NCBI GenBank assembly: GCA_052033915.1 | Contig: JBPOJF010000015.1 | Location: 1 to 64,000 of the forward strand | DNA from: CALMZY01 sp052033915 | Lineage (GTDB): Bacteria > Verrucomicrobiota > Kiritimatiellia > CAIQIC01 > JAGNIJ01 | Length of the DNA: 64,000 nt | Reading direction: 5' to 3' | Shown here: piece after piece, positions 7,345 through 16,263 of the stretch | Position numbering within the stretch: the stretch's first letter is position 1 | How the letters are laid out: the number at the start of each line of letters is the position of its first letter | The notes under the pieces: model-generated | Told to the model about the DNA's origin: nothing | What the model saw: the letters and a program-made list of their open reading frames with translations, nothing else | Database searches by the model: none | Position numbers and translations under genes: made by a program

Positions 7345-9657
7345 ATGGCCGCACGCATTCCTTTTACTGAAAGCAAGAGCCCGTGGCGGGGCGTGCTCGA
7401 CCTCGCCGGCGGATGCTATCCGTCGTTCCTGTTCGGAGGCGCCCTCGGCCGCCGGCTGCCCGTCTTTCATTTTCACGAGGTCACGCAGGAGCGCCTCGAG
7501 CCGTATCTTGCGTACCTTTCGGAAAACGGCTATCGCACGGTGACGTCCGATGCCGTCGCGCGCTACGTTCGCGACGGCGCGCATCCCGGTCCGAACTCGG
7601 TCGCGCTGTGCTTCGACGACGCGTGGGTCAGCCTCGCCACGGTCGCGGCGCCGCTGCTCCGGCGATACGGCTTCCGGGCGATCACGTACGTGAGCCCGGC
7701 GCGCGTGCCGGACGCGCCGACGCCCCTGCCGCCTCCGAACGAGCGGTTCGCCGCGTGGGAGGAACTGCGCGCGTTGCAGGCGTCCGGTACGATGGACATC
7801 CAGGCCCATACCCTGCGCCATGCCATGGTCTTCTGCGACAGCGAATGTGTCGGCTTCATCACGCCGAACCTGGCGCGCCATATTCATCTCTATCCGTGGA
7901 CGGCGACCGGCGCGGGGGATCGTTTTCTCACGCCCGGTGATCTCGGCGCGCCGTTATACCTTCAGCGCTCGCGATACTCCGACGCGCTGAGGTACGACAA
8001 CGTCGAGGCGTTCGAGGCGTGCACGCGGTTTGTCCGCGAGAACGGCGGCGCGGAGTTTTTCCGGCGCGCCGGCTGGGAACTCAAGTTGCGGGAACTCGCG
8101 GCGGCGACTCCCGGACGGCGGGAGACGCCCGCCCGGCGCGATGCCGCGATCCGGGAAGATCTCGTCACCGCGCGCGAAACGCTGAACGCGAAGCTGAACA
8201 CGAACACGGTGCGGCATATGTGCTTTCCGTGGGCTGTCGCCGGTGCGTCCGCGGTGAAGATCGCCGCCGAAGCCGGATACGAAACCGCGTTCTCCGACCG
8301 GCTGTTCGGCAAACGCGCCGTGCGCGCGGGCGATCCGCCGCACCGGTTGATGCGTCTCAAGCACCCGTACATCGCCTGCCTGCCCGGCCGGGGACGTCGC
8401 ACGTTCTTTACGATCCGGAAACAGGTTCGGACGCCGTCGGCATCCTTCGCATCGCCGCGCATCTGCGTGCTGCTGAGCTCGTTCTACCCGGTGGTGGGCG
8501 GCGGCGAAACGCATGCCCGCCTGCTGTGCGCCGAGTTCCGGCGGCGCGGCGTCGAGGTGTTCGTGGTGACCCGCCGGCGGGTCAGGAGTTCGCCCGCGTT
8601 CGAGACGGTGGACGACATCCCCGTTCACCGCGTCCCGCCGCCGGGCGTGCCGCGGCTCGGCAAGTACCTGATGCTGCTGCCCGCGTTCATTCACCTGATC
8701 CGTGCGCGAAGGGAATACGACATTCTCTACGTGTGCGGCCTGCGGATTCTCGGGATTGTCGGCATCCTGGCGGCGCGGCTCACGGGGAAACGCTGTGTCC
8801 TGCGCGCCGAGTCGCGCGGAGAGCTGTCCGGGGCGTTCATCTGGAAGACCATCGACGGCAGAACGAAGCCGGGACTGAAGGCTCTGTTCGTCCTTCCGAT
8901 CCTGCTTCGCAACCGGTTTCTCAAAAAGGCCGACGCGTTTCTCAGCATCAGCGGGGTGATTCGCGAGGAATTCGAGGCGTGCGGCATTGCGAAAGCTGCC
9001 ATTGTTGAAATTCCAAACGGGATCGACACGGAGCGGTTCGTTCCTGTGTCGCCGGAGGACCGCGCGGCGTTGCGCCGCCGGCTCAACCTGCCCGACGGCC
9101 GGCTGTTCGCCTACGCCGGGAAGCTGAACCGCGGCAAGGGATTGAAGTTTATCGTTCGCGTCTGGAACGATTGGGTCAAATCGTATCCCGACAGCAAGCT
9201 GGTCTTGATCGGGTCGGGCGCGATGCAATTCCTGTCGTGCGAAGAGGATCTGCGGGTGTTTGTACGCGCGCACGGATTGGAGTCGTCGGTGCTGTTCATC
9301 GGAAACGTCACGAACGTGAACGAGTATCTTCAGGCCTCGGACTTCTTCCTGTTCCCGTCCGAGAGCGAGGCCCTGCCTCTGGCCCTGCTTGAGGCGCTGG
9401 CGACCGGCTTGCCCACGGCGGCCTCGAAGATCGGCGGCGTCACGGACATTATCGAGGACGGAAAGAACGGCCGCCTCCTGCCGACCCGCGACGCGGCGGC
9501 GTGGGCGCAGGCGCTGACGGAGTTTGTCGAGCGCGCCGATGCCGCGCGCGAGATGGGGGTCCGCGGACGCGAGACCGTGCTCGCGCGGTTCAGCATTCCG
9601 CATGTGGCCGACGAGCACCTGAAGCTTTTCCAGTCGCTGGGGTCGAAAGGATCATGA
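7345..9657 (+). CDS. Fusion: NodB-type polysaccharide deacetylase + GT4 glycosyltransferase
   Basis: A 770-residue two-domain protein. Residues about 35-345 are a NodB-like deacetylase with the metal/catalytic CFDDAW (89-94), HTLRH (155-159, the two metal histidines) and a MCFPWAV block near 293. Residues about 371-765 are a complete GT4 glycosyltransferase (SSFYPVVGGGETHARLL at the start, GKLNRGKGLKF near 592, PSESEALPLALLEALATG near 672-689). No stop or frameshift separates the domains. No signal peptide is seen, so the deacetylase should be cytoplasmic and act on a lipid-linked or nucleotide-linked precursor, possibly coupled to addition of the next sugar. Its stop overlaps the flippase start (ATGA). 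Confidence 0.88.
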   Translation: MAARIPFTESKSPWRGVLDLAGGCYPSFLFGGALGRRLPVFHFHEVTQERLEPYLAYLSENGYRTVTSDAVARYVRDGAHPGPNSVALCFDDAWVSLATVAAPLLRRYGFRAITYVSPARVPDAPTPLPPPNERFAAWEELRALQASGTMDIQAHTLRHAMVFCDSECVGFITPNLARHIHLYPWTATGAGDRFLTPGDLGAPLYLQRSRYSDALRYDNVEAFEACTRFVRENGGAEFFRRAGWELKLRELAAATPGRRETPARRDAAIREDLVTARETLNAKLNTNTVRHMCFPWAVAGASAVKIAAEAGYETAFSDRLFGKRAVRAGDPPHRLMRLKHPYIACLPGRGRRTFFTIRKQVRTPSASFASPRICVLLSSFYPVVGGGETHARLLCAEFRRRGVEVFVVTRRRVRSSPAFETVDDIPVHRVPPPGVPRLGKYLMLLPAFIHLIRARREYDILYVCGLRILGIVGILAARLTGKRCVLRAESRGELSGAFIWKTIDGRTKPGLKALFVLPILLRNRFLKKADAFLSISGVIREEFEACGIAKAAIVEIPNGIDTERFVPVSPEDRAALRRRLNLPDGRLFAYAGKLNRGKGLKFIVRVWNDWVKSYPDSKLVLIGSGAMQFLSCEEDLRVFVRAHGLESSVLFIGNVTNVNEYLQASDFFLFPSESEALPLALLEALATGLPTAASKIGGVTDIIEDGKNGRLLPTRDAAAWAQALTEFVERADAAREMGVRGRETVLARFSIPHVADEHLKLFQSLGSKGS

Positions 9658-11195
9658 CGGCGGAGGGCGCGACAACGTCGTTGCCGGGCGGCAAGCGTAT
9701 CGCCCGCAACACGCTTTGGAACATCATCGGGCTTTGCGCTCCGATCCTCGTCGCGGTCTTCTGTATTCCGCCGATGATTCGCGGGTTGGGCAACGAGCAG
9801 TTCGGACTGCTGTCGCTCGTCTGGATGTTGGTCGGTTATTTCACGATCTTCGACATGGGGATCGGGCGGGCGCTGACGCGGATCGCCGCGGAACGGATCG
9901 GGCAGGGCCGCGAGCAGGATCTGCCGGCGCTGTTCTGGACATCCTGCGTCCTCATGTTTGTCCTCGGGCTCATCGCGACGGCGATCGTGTGGATGATTTC
10001 GCCGTGGCTGGCGACGTCCGCGTTGCGCGTTCCCGTGGAGATGCAGGCCGAGACGCTGCGATCCTTCCGCATCGTGGCGTTGAGCCTGCCCGTGGTCGTG
10101 ATGACCGCCGGGATGATCGGCATTCTCGAGGCCCGGCAGCGGTTCGGGCTGATCAACCTGATCCGCGTTCCGGTTGGATCGTTTACCTTCATCGGGCCGT
10201 TGCTGGTGCTGCCCTTTTCGAAGAGCCTCTTTCCCGTGGTGCTGATCCTGCTCGCAGGCCGGCTGGTGGAATGGCTGAGCTACTTCGTCATGTGCCTGCG
10301 CGAGGTGCCCGAGTTGCGTCGCGGACTCCGCTGGGACTCGAAGGAAGTGAAGCCGTTGATGTGCACCGGCGGGTGGATCACGGTGTCGACGCTGATCATG
10401 CCGTTCATGGTCCACATTGACCGGTTCCTGATCGGCAGTCTGCTCACGGTGGGCGCGGTGGCCTACTACGCCACGGCCTCGGAAATCGTGGTCAAACTTC
10501 TCGTGTTCCCCCGGGCGTGGGTATCGGTCCTCTTTCCGACGTTTGCCGCGCATTTCGGACAGCGGCAGGGGCAGACCTCCGACCTGTTTGCCCGCAGCCT
10601 GAGCGGGCTCATGGGGATGCTGCTGCCGGTCATCCTGCTGGTGGTCGCGTTCGCGCCCGAGGGCTTCCGTCTCTGGCTCGGCGAGGATTTCGCGGTTCAG
10701 AGCACGCCGATCATGCGGTGGCTGACGACGGGCATCTTCATCTACTGCCTGACCTACATCCCGTTCTCGTTCCTCCAGGGAATCGGCCGGCCGGACATTC
10801 CGGCGCGCATTCATCTTGTCGAATTCCCTCTGTTCGTCGCGCTGGCCGTGGTCATGATCCGGGCGTATGGGATCAGCGGCGCGGCGATGGCGTGGGCGAT
10901 CCGCGCGCTTCTTGAGTTCCTGGTGATGCTCTACGGTTCCAGCCGGTTCGCGCCCGTCATCCGCCGGTATGTCGTCCGGTGGGCCGTGTGCGGAATGGTT
11001 GCATTCTTTATGATCGCGCTTATTGTGTCCTGCGGTCCGCTCGTTGCGCGCGCCCTGGTCGTGACGGCCTCGCTCGCGGCCTGGGCCGCGCTGGCCTGGT
11101 TCTACCTGTTCGACGAGGCGGATCGCGGCGAACTGTTCAAGATCGTCAGGGCGAAATCGGAGGCTGAAATCATCGAAGTGAACACGGAATTCTGA
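9654..11195 (+). CDS. Wzx-type oligosaccharide flippase (MOP/PST superfamily)
   Basis: A 513-residue polytopic protein with about 12-14 hydrophobic segments and few charged residues between them. It shows the family start RIARNTLWNIIGL, then GLGNEQFGLLSLVWMLVGYF and DMGIGRALTR, as in O-antigen and teichuronic-acid repeat-unit flippases. Start ATG 9654 overlaps the previous stop (ATGA); the longer frame reads back into the fusion gene and is rejected. It should flip undecaprenyl-linked repeat units across the inner membrane. A second, unlike flippase is at 61552. Confidence 0.88.
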   Translation: MTAEGATTSLPGGKRIARNTLWNIIGLCAPILVAVFCIPPMIRGLGNEQFGLLSLVWMLVGYFTIFDMGIGRALTRIAAERIGQGREQDLPALFWTSCVLMFVLGLIATAIVWMISPWLATSALRVPVEMQAETLRSFRIVALSLPVVVMTAGMIGILEARQRFGLINLIRVPVGSFTFIGPLLVLPFSKSLFPVVLILLAGRLVEWLSYFVMCLREVPELRRGLRWDSKEVKPLMCTGGWITVSTLIMPFMVHIDRFLIGSLLTVGAVAYYATASEIVVKLLVFPRAWVSVLFPTFAAHFGQRQGQTSDLFARSLSGLMGMLLPVILLVVAFAPEGFRLWLGEDFAVQSTPIMRWLTTGIFIYCLTYIPFSFLQGIGRPDIPARIHLVEFPLFVALAVVMIRAYGISGAAMAWAIRALLEFLVMLYGSSRFAPVIRRYVVRWAVCGMVAFFMIALIVSCGPLVARALVVTASLAAWAALAWFYLFDEADRGELFKIVRAKSEAEIIEVNTEF

Positions 11196-11197
11196 GC

Positions 11198-12229
11198 ATG
11201 GCTTTTAATGATCCATACGCCGACCCGCCGCGGAAGGGGATGTATCTCGTCGTCATCATTCCCGCCCTGAACGAGGAAATGACCATCGCGTCCGTCATCC
11301 GCGGGATCCCGCGAGAGTTCCCGGGGGTGGTGCGGACCGACGTGGTCGTGATCGACGACGGCAGCACCGACGCGACGAAGAAACTCGCGGCCGACGCGGG
11401 CGCGATCGTCGTTTCGCACCCGCGGAACATGGGCGTCGGCAAGAGCTACGCGCACGGCCTGCACGTTGCGCTGCGGATCGGGGCGGACATCATCGTCAGC
11501 ATTGACGCCGACGGCCAGTTCAATCCGGCGGATATTCCGACGCTGCTCGATCCTCTCCTCGCCGGCGAGGCGGCGGTCGCCACGGCGTCGCGTTTCAAGG
11601 ACCCCTCCAAAACGCCGAAGATGCCGCCGGGCCGCCTGTACGGGAACTTCGTGCTGAGTTGGTTGCTGGGCTGCATCATGGGCAACCGGATTTACGACAT
11701 CTCCTGCGGCTTTCGCGCGTGCACCCGCGATGCCGCGATGAAGCTGAACCTCAGCGGGGCGTACACCTACACGCAGGAGATGCTGCTCGATTTCGCGTTC
11801 AAGGGGATTCCCGTGAAGGAGGTTCCGATTGTTGTGCGCGGCACGCGGAAACACGGCGAAGCGAAGATGTCCTCCAACCTGTTCCGCTACGCGATCCATT
11901 CGTCGAGGATCATCGCGCGCGCGTTCCGGGATTATCAGCCGCTGCGCTTTTTCTTCGGTCTCGCGTACGCCTGCTTTCTGGTGGCGGCGACCGAACTCGC
12001 GTGGATGTTCTTCTGGCGTTTGACCACGGGCGATTTCACCCCGTACAAGTGGACCGGTTTCGCCGGCTCGTTCGCGATCATCGCGGGGATGATCCTGATC
12101 CTCACGGGCATCGTGGCGGATATGCTCCGCATGCTCCGGCTCAACAGCGAAAAAATGCTGTATTTCAACAAGCGAAGTTTCTACGAAAGCTGCCTCGCCA
12201 ACGGGCGTGGCGGCGAATCCCAGGACTGA
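11198..12229 (+). CDS. DPM1/ArnC-like GT2 glycosyltransferase with C-terminal membrane segments
   Basis: A 343-residue GT-A enzyme. VVIIPALNEEMTI starts the fold, VVVIDDGSTDAT binds nucleotide and IDADGQF (DxD) binds metal. Residues about 255-315 hold two hydrophobic segments anchoring it to the membrane. This layout matches polyprenyl-phosphate sugar synthases (dolichyl-P-mannose synthase, ArnC, GtrB). It probably makes the polyprenyl-P-hexose donor for the GT-C protein encoded three bases downstream (12233), the usual pairing. Start MAFNDP at 11198 is two bases after the flippase stop. Confidence 0.85.
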   Translation: MAFNDPYADPPRKGMYLVVIIPALNEEMTIASVIRGIPREFPGVVRTDVVVIDDGSTDATKKLAADAGAIVVSHPRNMGVGKSYAHGLHVALRIGADIIVSIDADGQFNPADIPTLLDPLLAGEAAVATASRFKDPSKTPKMPPGRLYGNFVLSWLLGCIMGNRIYDISCGFRACTRDAAMKLNLSGAYTYTQEMLLDFAFKGIPVKEVPIVVRGTRKHGEAKMSSNLFRYAIHSSRIIARAFRDYQPLRFFFGLAYACFLVAATELAWMFFWRLTTGDFTPYKWTGFAGSFAIIAGMILILTGIVADMLRMLRLNSEKMLYFNKRSFYESCLANGRGGESQD

Positions 12230-12232
12230 ACT

Positions 12233-14224
12233 ATGAAACGACTCCTGCTGATTGCGGCCATCGTTCTTGGAATCGCGGCGGTCTCGCTCCGCATTGCCAT
12301 GTTCGGGACGGGCGTCCGGGCCATCCCGGCGTTCGATGACGAGTGCAAGATCGTGCTCCAGGCCAAGCAGATCGCGCGCGGGCATTTCCCGCTCCTGATC
12401 CTTGCGTCCCCGTATATCTTTCCCCTGGAGGCGTATTTGCAGGCGCCTTTCATTCACTTTCTTCCCCGGAATGCCTTCGGCGCACGGATCCAGGTTTTCG
12501 GCATGGGTTTGCTGGCCATCCTGCTGTCGCTCCTGATCCTGCGGCGGTGGGGGTCGTGGAAGGACACGTGGCCCGGAATCGTGCTTGTGCTTTTTCCGTC
12601 CGGCTATCTCCTGACCCTCCAGGTGGGATGCGCCTTGCCGGGCTATCCCACGCTCATGCTCCTCGCCGTCCTGGTCGTCTGGCTCGGCCAGCGTCACGCG
12701 GAGGCGCAACACCGGCTCTGGGTTCCCGCGCTGCTGGGAGGTTTTGCCGGGGGTCTGGCCGCCAGCGATACGATGCTGGCCCTGCCGATCCTGGTCGTGG
12801 GCGGCGCGATGATCGTGACGGCGCGAAGCTGGAAGACGGCCCTGATCTCCGCGCCGGCGTTCGCCGTCGGCGCGCTCGTGGGTCTGGCGCCCCACCTCGT
12901 GGCCAAGCATATCAACCAGGGCGCGTTCCAGGCCGTCCAGAAAAGCGTTTCATTTCGGCAAGGCCTGAAGAAAATCCTGTCCCCGGCCCTGGACCCCGTC
13001 CTGCCGTCCGCGTTCGGGTGGGGACCGACGATCTTTCCCGATCATCGGAATCGAATCCCGTGGATCCAGGGATGGGATCTCTATATCGGAATCGCGCTCG
13101 TCGTTCTCCTCGCCGTCTTCACGGTCTTCGTGTTGCGCGATTTCATCCGGCGCTGGAAACAGGAGCGCTGGCCGCGTGTGGATGCGGGCATGGCTTTTAC
13201 TGGAATTGCGTGGATGTGCCTCGGCCTTTTCGTTTTCAGCGGCCGGTCGCACCATCACACTTACCGCTACATGATTCCGTTTGTGCTGAGCTTCCCGTTC
13301 CTGATCGCCTTTGCGTACCGGCAGTCCGGGACGGCCGGCCGCTGGGTCCTGGGCGTCCTTACGGTCCTCGTGGCGGGTATGAACGTGGCCGGCGCCGCGG
13401 GCATCATGCGGCAATGGGCGAGGCCCGGCTTTTCGGACTTCCTGAAGAGCTACGACCTGAAACCGGCGTTCAGCTACTTGGAGGAACGCGGCATCACCCG
13501 GTGCTATGGAACGTACACCGACGCCTATCGGATCTCGTTTGAAACGGACGAAAAGATTCTGTGCAGCCAGCCCTACAACGAGCGTTTTCCCGGCTGGCAC
13601 GTGCCGTTCAGCGATATCGTCAACGCCGCGACGAACGTGGCGTTCGTTCTTTCCGATTCGTACAAATTCCGGCCCGAGGAACTGGAGGACGATTGCGCGA
13701 CCATGCAGGTGACGTACCGTGTGGAGACGTGCGGCCATTATCGGGTGTACACCGATTTCAAATCCGGGCTTCCCCTGCCGGGCCCCGAGGTGCCGCCGCA
13801 GGACCTGACTCTCGTCACGGGCAGCAATCCCGAGGGCGCCTGGAAGCTGACCGACGGCAATCTGGCGTCCCGCTGGCAGAGCTTCAAGGCGCAGGAAAAG
13901 GGTATGGCGATCGAGATTCATCTGGCGTCGCCGCGCACGGTGTCGCAGGTCAAGCTCTACTACAACCACTACCGCCACGACCGCGCGCGGACCGCGCGGT
14001 TGCAGGCGTTCAAGCGGGGGAAATGGAAGACCGTGCTCGACAACATTCCGCGCAAGCTGGACTGCTTCGATTTCCTCAACGGCCATCCGATCTACATGAA
14101 CCAACTGCAGACGCTCCGGTTCCCGCGGGTCAAGACGGACCGCCTGCGGCTGGAGATCACGGACCCCGAGCCGGGCCGCGACTGGACGATCGGCGAGATC
14201 AAGGTGTTCGAGCCTGCCGATTGA
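12233..14224 (+). CDS. GT-C (GT39/ArnT-like) membrane protein with C-terminal discoidin-like domain
   Basis: A 663-residue protein. Residues 1-420 are about 10-11 membrane segments; the first extracytoplasmic loop carries an acidic FDDE (34-37), the position of the catalytic Asp/Glu in GT-C enzymes that use polyprenyl-phosphate sugars. The remainder is extracytoplasmic. From about 535 to 660 it resembles an F5/8 type C (discoidin) fold, with KLTDGNLASRWQS, IEIHLASPRTVSQVKLYYN, RLRLEITD and the closing IGEIKVFE. It is placed after the DPM1-like GT2, its likely donor enzyme. The discoidin domain may bind glycan. GT-C catalysis is inferred from topology and the acidic loop. Confidence 0.72.
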   Translation: MKRLLLIAAIVLGIAAVSLRIAMFGTGVRAIPAFDDECKIVLQAKQIARGHFPLLILASPYIFPLEAYLQAPFIHFLPRNAFGARIQVFGMGLLAILLSLLILRRWGSWKDTWPGIVLVLFPSGYLLTLQVGCALPGYPTLMLLAVLVVWLGQRHAEAQHRLWVPALLGGFAGGLAASDTMLALPILVVGGAMIVTARSWKTALISAPAFAVGALVGLAPHLVAKHINQGAFQAVQKSVSFRQGLKKILSPALDPVLPSAFGWGPTIFPDHRNRIPWIQGWDLYIGIALVVLLAVFTVFVLRDFIRRWKQERWPRVDAGMAFTGIAWMCLGLFVFSGRSHHHTYRYMIPFVLSFPFLIAFAYRQSGTAGRWVLGVLTVLVAGMNVAGAAGIMRQWARPGFSDFLKSYDLKPAFSYLEERGITRCYGTYTDAYRISFETDEKILCSQPYNERFPGWHVPFSDIVNAATNVAFVLSDSYKFRPEELEDDCATMQVTYRVETCGHYRVYTDFKSGLPLPGPEVPPQDLTLVTGSNPEGAWKLTDGNLASRWQSFKAQEKGMAIEIHLASPRTVSQVKLYYNHYRHDRARTARLQAFKRGKWKTVLDNIPRKLDCFDFLNGHPIYMNQLQTLRFPRVKTDRLRLEITDPEPGRDWTIGEIKVFEPAD

Positions 14225-14311
14225 GATTGCTGTATCGCGGTGACATCTCGTCCTCGAAGGCATCGCGCGCCGGCGGCCGGATCGTTCCTGTCGTCGAACA
14301 CGTTGGTCATG

Positions 14312-15319
14312 TCAGGGCTTCTTGAGCGAACGGGCGCGCCGGCGGTCTGCCAGCAGGTAGATCAGCCCGCACACGGAAATCGCCAGGCCGGACAGGAGAA
14401 TAATGCCGTGCATGATGAAGCCGGTGGCGATGGCGTCCGCCTTGCTCACGCCGCACAGCATGTAGCCCGCGGCCCAGCCGGCCTCCATGGTTCCGAAACT
14501 TCCCAGCGTGTTCGGCAGGAACGTGGTGATCAATTCGCCGAGCGACGCCAGCATGTTCTTGAAGAACCCGATGTCGATGCCCATGAACACCATCGTGCAG
14601 TAGAAGAGGACGTAGTTGACGACGGTCACGGCCACGCTCGACACGGGCAGGAGCATGTATTTCCGGCGGGGGTCCAGCGCGCGGATGTCGTTCGCCATGC
14701 GCTGAACCGCAGTCTCGACCCGGACCGCCGCGTTTTTTCCGGCGTTCCCCGCCCGGCGTAGACCGTGGCAGGCTATACGACCGAAGAGTGTGATCGCGAA
14801 TTCCAGATGGCGGAACGCCAGCAGGAAGACGAACACGACGAAGACGGCGGCGCCCCACATCGCGTGGCGCGCCGCCGGCGCAAACTCGCCGCCGACCACC
14901 AGCAGGGACACCACCGAGAGCAGTGCGATGCTGACGGCGTCGTACAGCCGGATCACGACCAGCGACAGCGAGCCGGAGGCCAGCCCGCGCGCCGTGAAGG
15001 CCTTGATGAGAAACGGGAGCGACAACTCGCCGAAACGGAACGGAAGGATGTGGTTCAAAAACGCATGCATGGCGGCGATGGACGTCATCCGCGCGTGGTT
15101 CCCGTCCTGGATCACATACCCGATCCGGATTCCCCGGCAGTACGCCATCAGGAGATACAGCCCGCTGAGGAACAGGAACTGGGCCGCCGTCAGTTGGCCC
15201 GCGAGACGCCGGATGTCCGAAAGGGTGATCTGGCGGACCAGCAGGATGACCAGCGCCGCAGAGAGGACGACGAAGAACGCCGTCGCCAACGCCCGCTTCC
15301 TGTTTCGCGGTTCAGGCAT
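14312..15319 (-). CDS. LPG-synthase-TM (UPF0104/AglD-like) membrane protein
   Basis: A 335-residue polytopic protein with about eight hydrophobic segments and the family blocks RIGYVIQDG, HAFLNHILPFRFGELSLPFLI (here about 85-105) and FLPNTLGSFGTMEAGW. These match the membrane domain of lysylphosphatidylglycerol synthase and its stand-alone relatives, thought to be lipid or isoprenoid flippases. The start MPEPRN at 15319 follows a GGAG; an alternative ATG at 15334 overlaps the TGA of the upstream deacetylase gene. It is the last gene of the leftward unit GT2-deacetylase-this. It might flip the lipid-linked sugar made by that GT2. Confidence 0.8.
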   Translation of the reverse strand: MPEPRNRKRALATAFFVVLSAALVILLVRQITLSDIRRLAGQLTAAQFLFLSGLYLLMAYCRGIRIGYVIQDGNHARMTSIAAMHAFLNHILPFRFGELSLPFLIKAFTARGLASGSLSLVVIRLYDAVSIALLSVVSLLVVGGEFAPAARHAMWGAAVFVVFVFLLAFRHLEFAITLFGRIACHGLRRAGNAGKNAAVRVETAVQRMANDIRALDPRRKYMLLPVSSVAVTVVNYVLFYCTMVFMGIDIGFFKNMLASLGELITTFLPNTLGSFGTMEAGWAAGYMLCGVSKADAIATGFIMHGIILLSGLAISVCGLIYLLADRRRARSLKKP

Positions 15320-15330
15320 GCACACTCCGA

Positions 15331-16161
15331 TCATCCCGCCCGGTCGAAGCTCGCCGACGGGAGCGCGTCCGCCTTGAGCGCAAGCGCATCGGTTTCCAGG
15401 CAACCGAAGACCGCGCCCGCGTTCCGCAGTTTTGAAACCAGCGACTGAAGACACGGGAATCCGTTCATCCATGCGCCTGCGAGGTACATCATCCGGAGCC
15501 CCGCCGGCAGGCCCCGCATCGACGGGTAATGCGTGAACAGGTTGTGGAAATGAATGTCCACCACGGCGGATCGGCGCAGGAGCCTTGCGGCCGCCGACGC
15601 GCCGATCAGGTTGATGAACGACATGCCGGCCGGCACCGAACGCGTCAGCATGCCGAACGGCATTTCGACCAGCGAAGTTCCCTCCCACCGGAACGGGGTG
15701 TGGGGGAGGGCGGAGAAATTGTAACGGCCGGGGCGGCGCGCCGGAAAAATACTCGCGTCGTAGCGGAACCCCAGCTTGCCGAGAAGCTCGATATCATGGC
15801 GGCTGACGATTCCCGACGGCGCACGGTAGCCCGCGGGCGCGCGTCCGATGCGCTTCACATAGGCCTCGACGCCGCGCCGGATTTCGTCCGCGTGCGAGGT
15901 GTTCATCGTGCCGAAGTTCTCCGGGCTGTGTTCGAAACCGTGCACGCCGATGGGAACGCCGGCAGACTGAAACGAATCAATGATCGCGTGTCCTTGTTCA
16001 AGCAGGCGGCCTGTCACGAAGGCGGTGAGAGGGAGGTTTTCCCGGTCCAGCCACTCGAAGAATGGGGCGACGCGATCCAGGATGTCGTAACGCTTGGATC
16101 GGCCGTAGTCCGATTCCACGTCAATCGTCAGCCAAATGCGGATGGATTGTTCAGCGTCCAT
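15331..16161 (-). CDS. NodB-type polysaccharide deacetylase
   Basis: A 276-residue carbohydrate esterase 4-type protein. TIDVES (12-17) holds the metal/catalytic Asp, HGFEHSPENF (74-83) the histidines, and YRAPSG (112-117) the arginine motif; a late histidine occurs in DIHFHN (about 201-206). The HGFEH/YRAPSG variant resembles the PuuE and XrtA-associated (DUF3473-containing) deacetylase group. No signal peptide is visible, suggesting a cytoplasmic substrate such as a lipid-linked N-acetylated sugar. It is about 100 bases downstream of the GT2 gene and its stop overlaps the possible upstream start of the next gene. Confidence 0.88.
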   Translation of the reverse strand: MDAEQSIRIWLTIDVESDYGRSKRYDILDRVAPFFEWLDRENLPLTAFVTGRLLEQGHAIIDSFQSAGVPIGVHGFEHSPENFGTMNTSHADEIRRGVEAYVKRIGRAPAGYRAPSGIVSRHDIELLGKLGFRYDASIFPARRPGRYNFSALPHTPFRWEGTSLVEMPFGMLTRSVPAGMSFINLIGASAAARLLRRSAVVDIHFHNLFTHYPSMRGLPAGLRMMYLAGAWMNGFPCLQSLVSKLRNAGAVFGCLETDALALKADALPSASFDRAG

Positions 16162-16171
16162 GACGGCTCAA

Positions 16172-16195
16172 TTTTTTCGATTACACACGAAAAAA
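16172..16195. repeat. 8-bp inverted repeat upstream of the deacetylase gene
   Basis: TTTTTTCG (16172-16179) and CGAAAAAA (16188-16195) are perfect inverted copies with an 8-base spacer, ten bases upstream of the leftward deacetylase start and within the 102-base gap after the GT2 gene. It could be a weak hairpin or an operator. The strand of action cannot be told. Confidence 0.35.
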
Positions 16196-16263
16196 TGTCG
16201 GATGCCCAGTTCGGAAATCCACGAATTCCGCGGCCGCTTGATCAGGCTCTCGCCGCCTGTCCG

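Noticed and set aside
6283..7887. 534-codon minus-strand frame across the GT4 and fusion genes
   Set aside because: It spans two genuine genes and their junction and shows no family motif.
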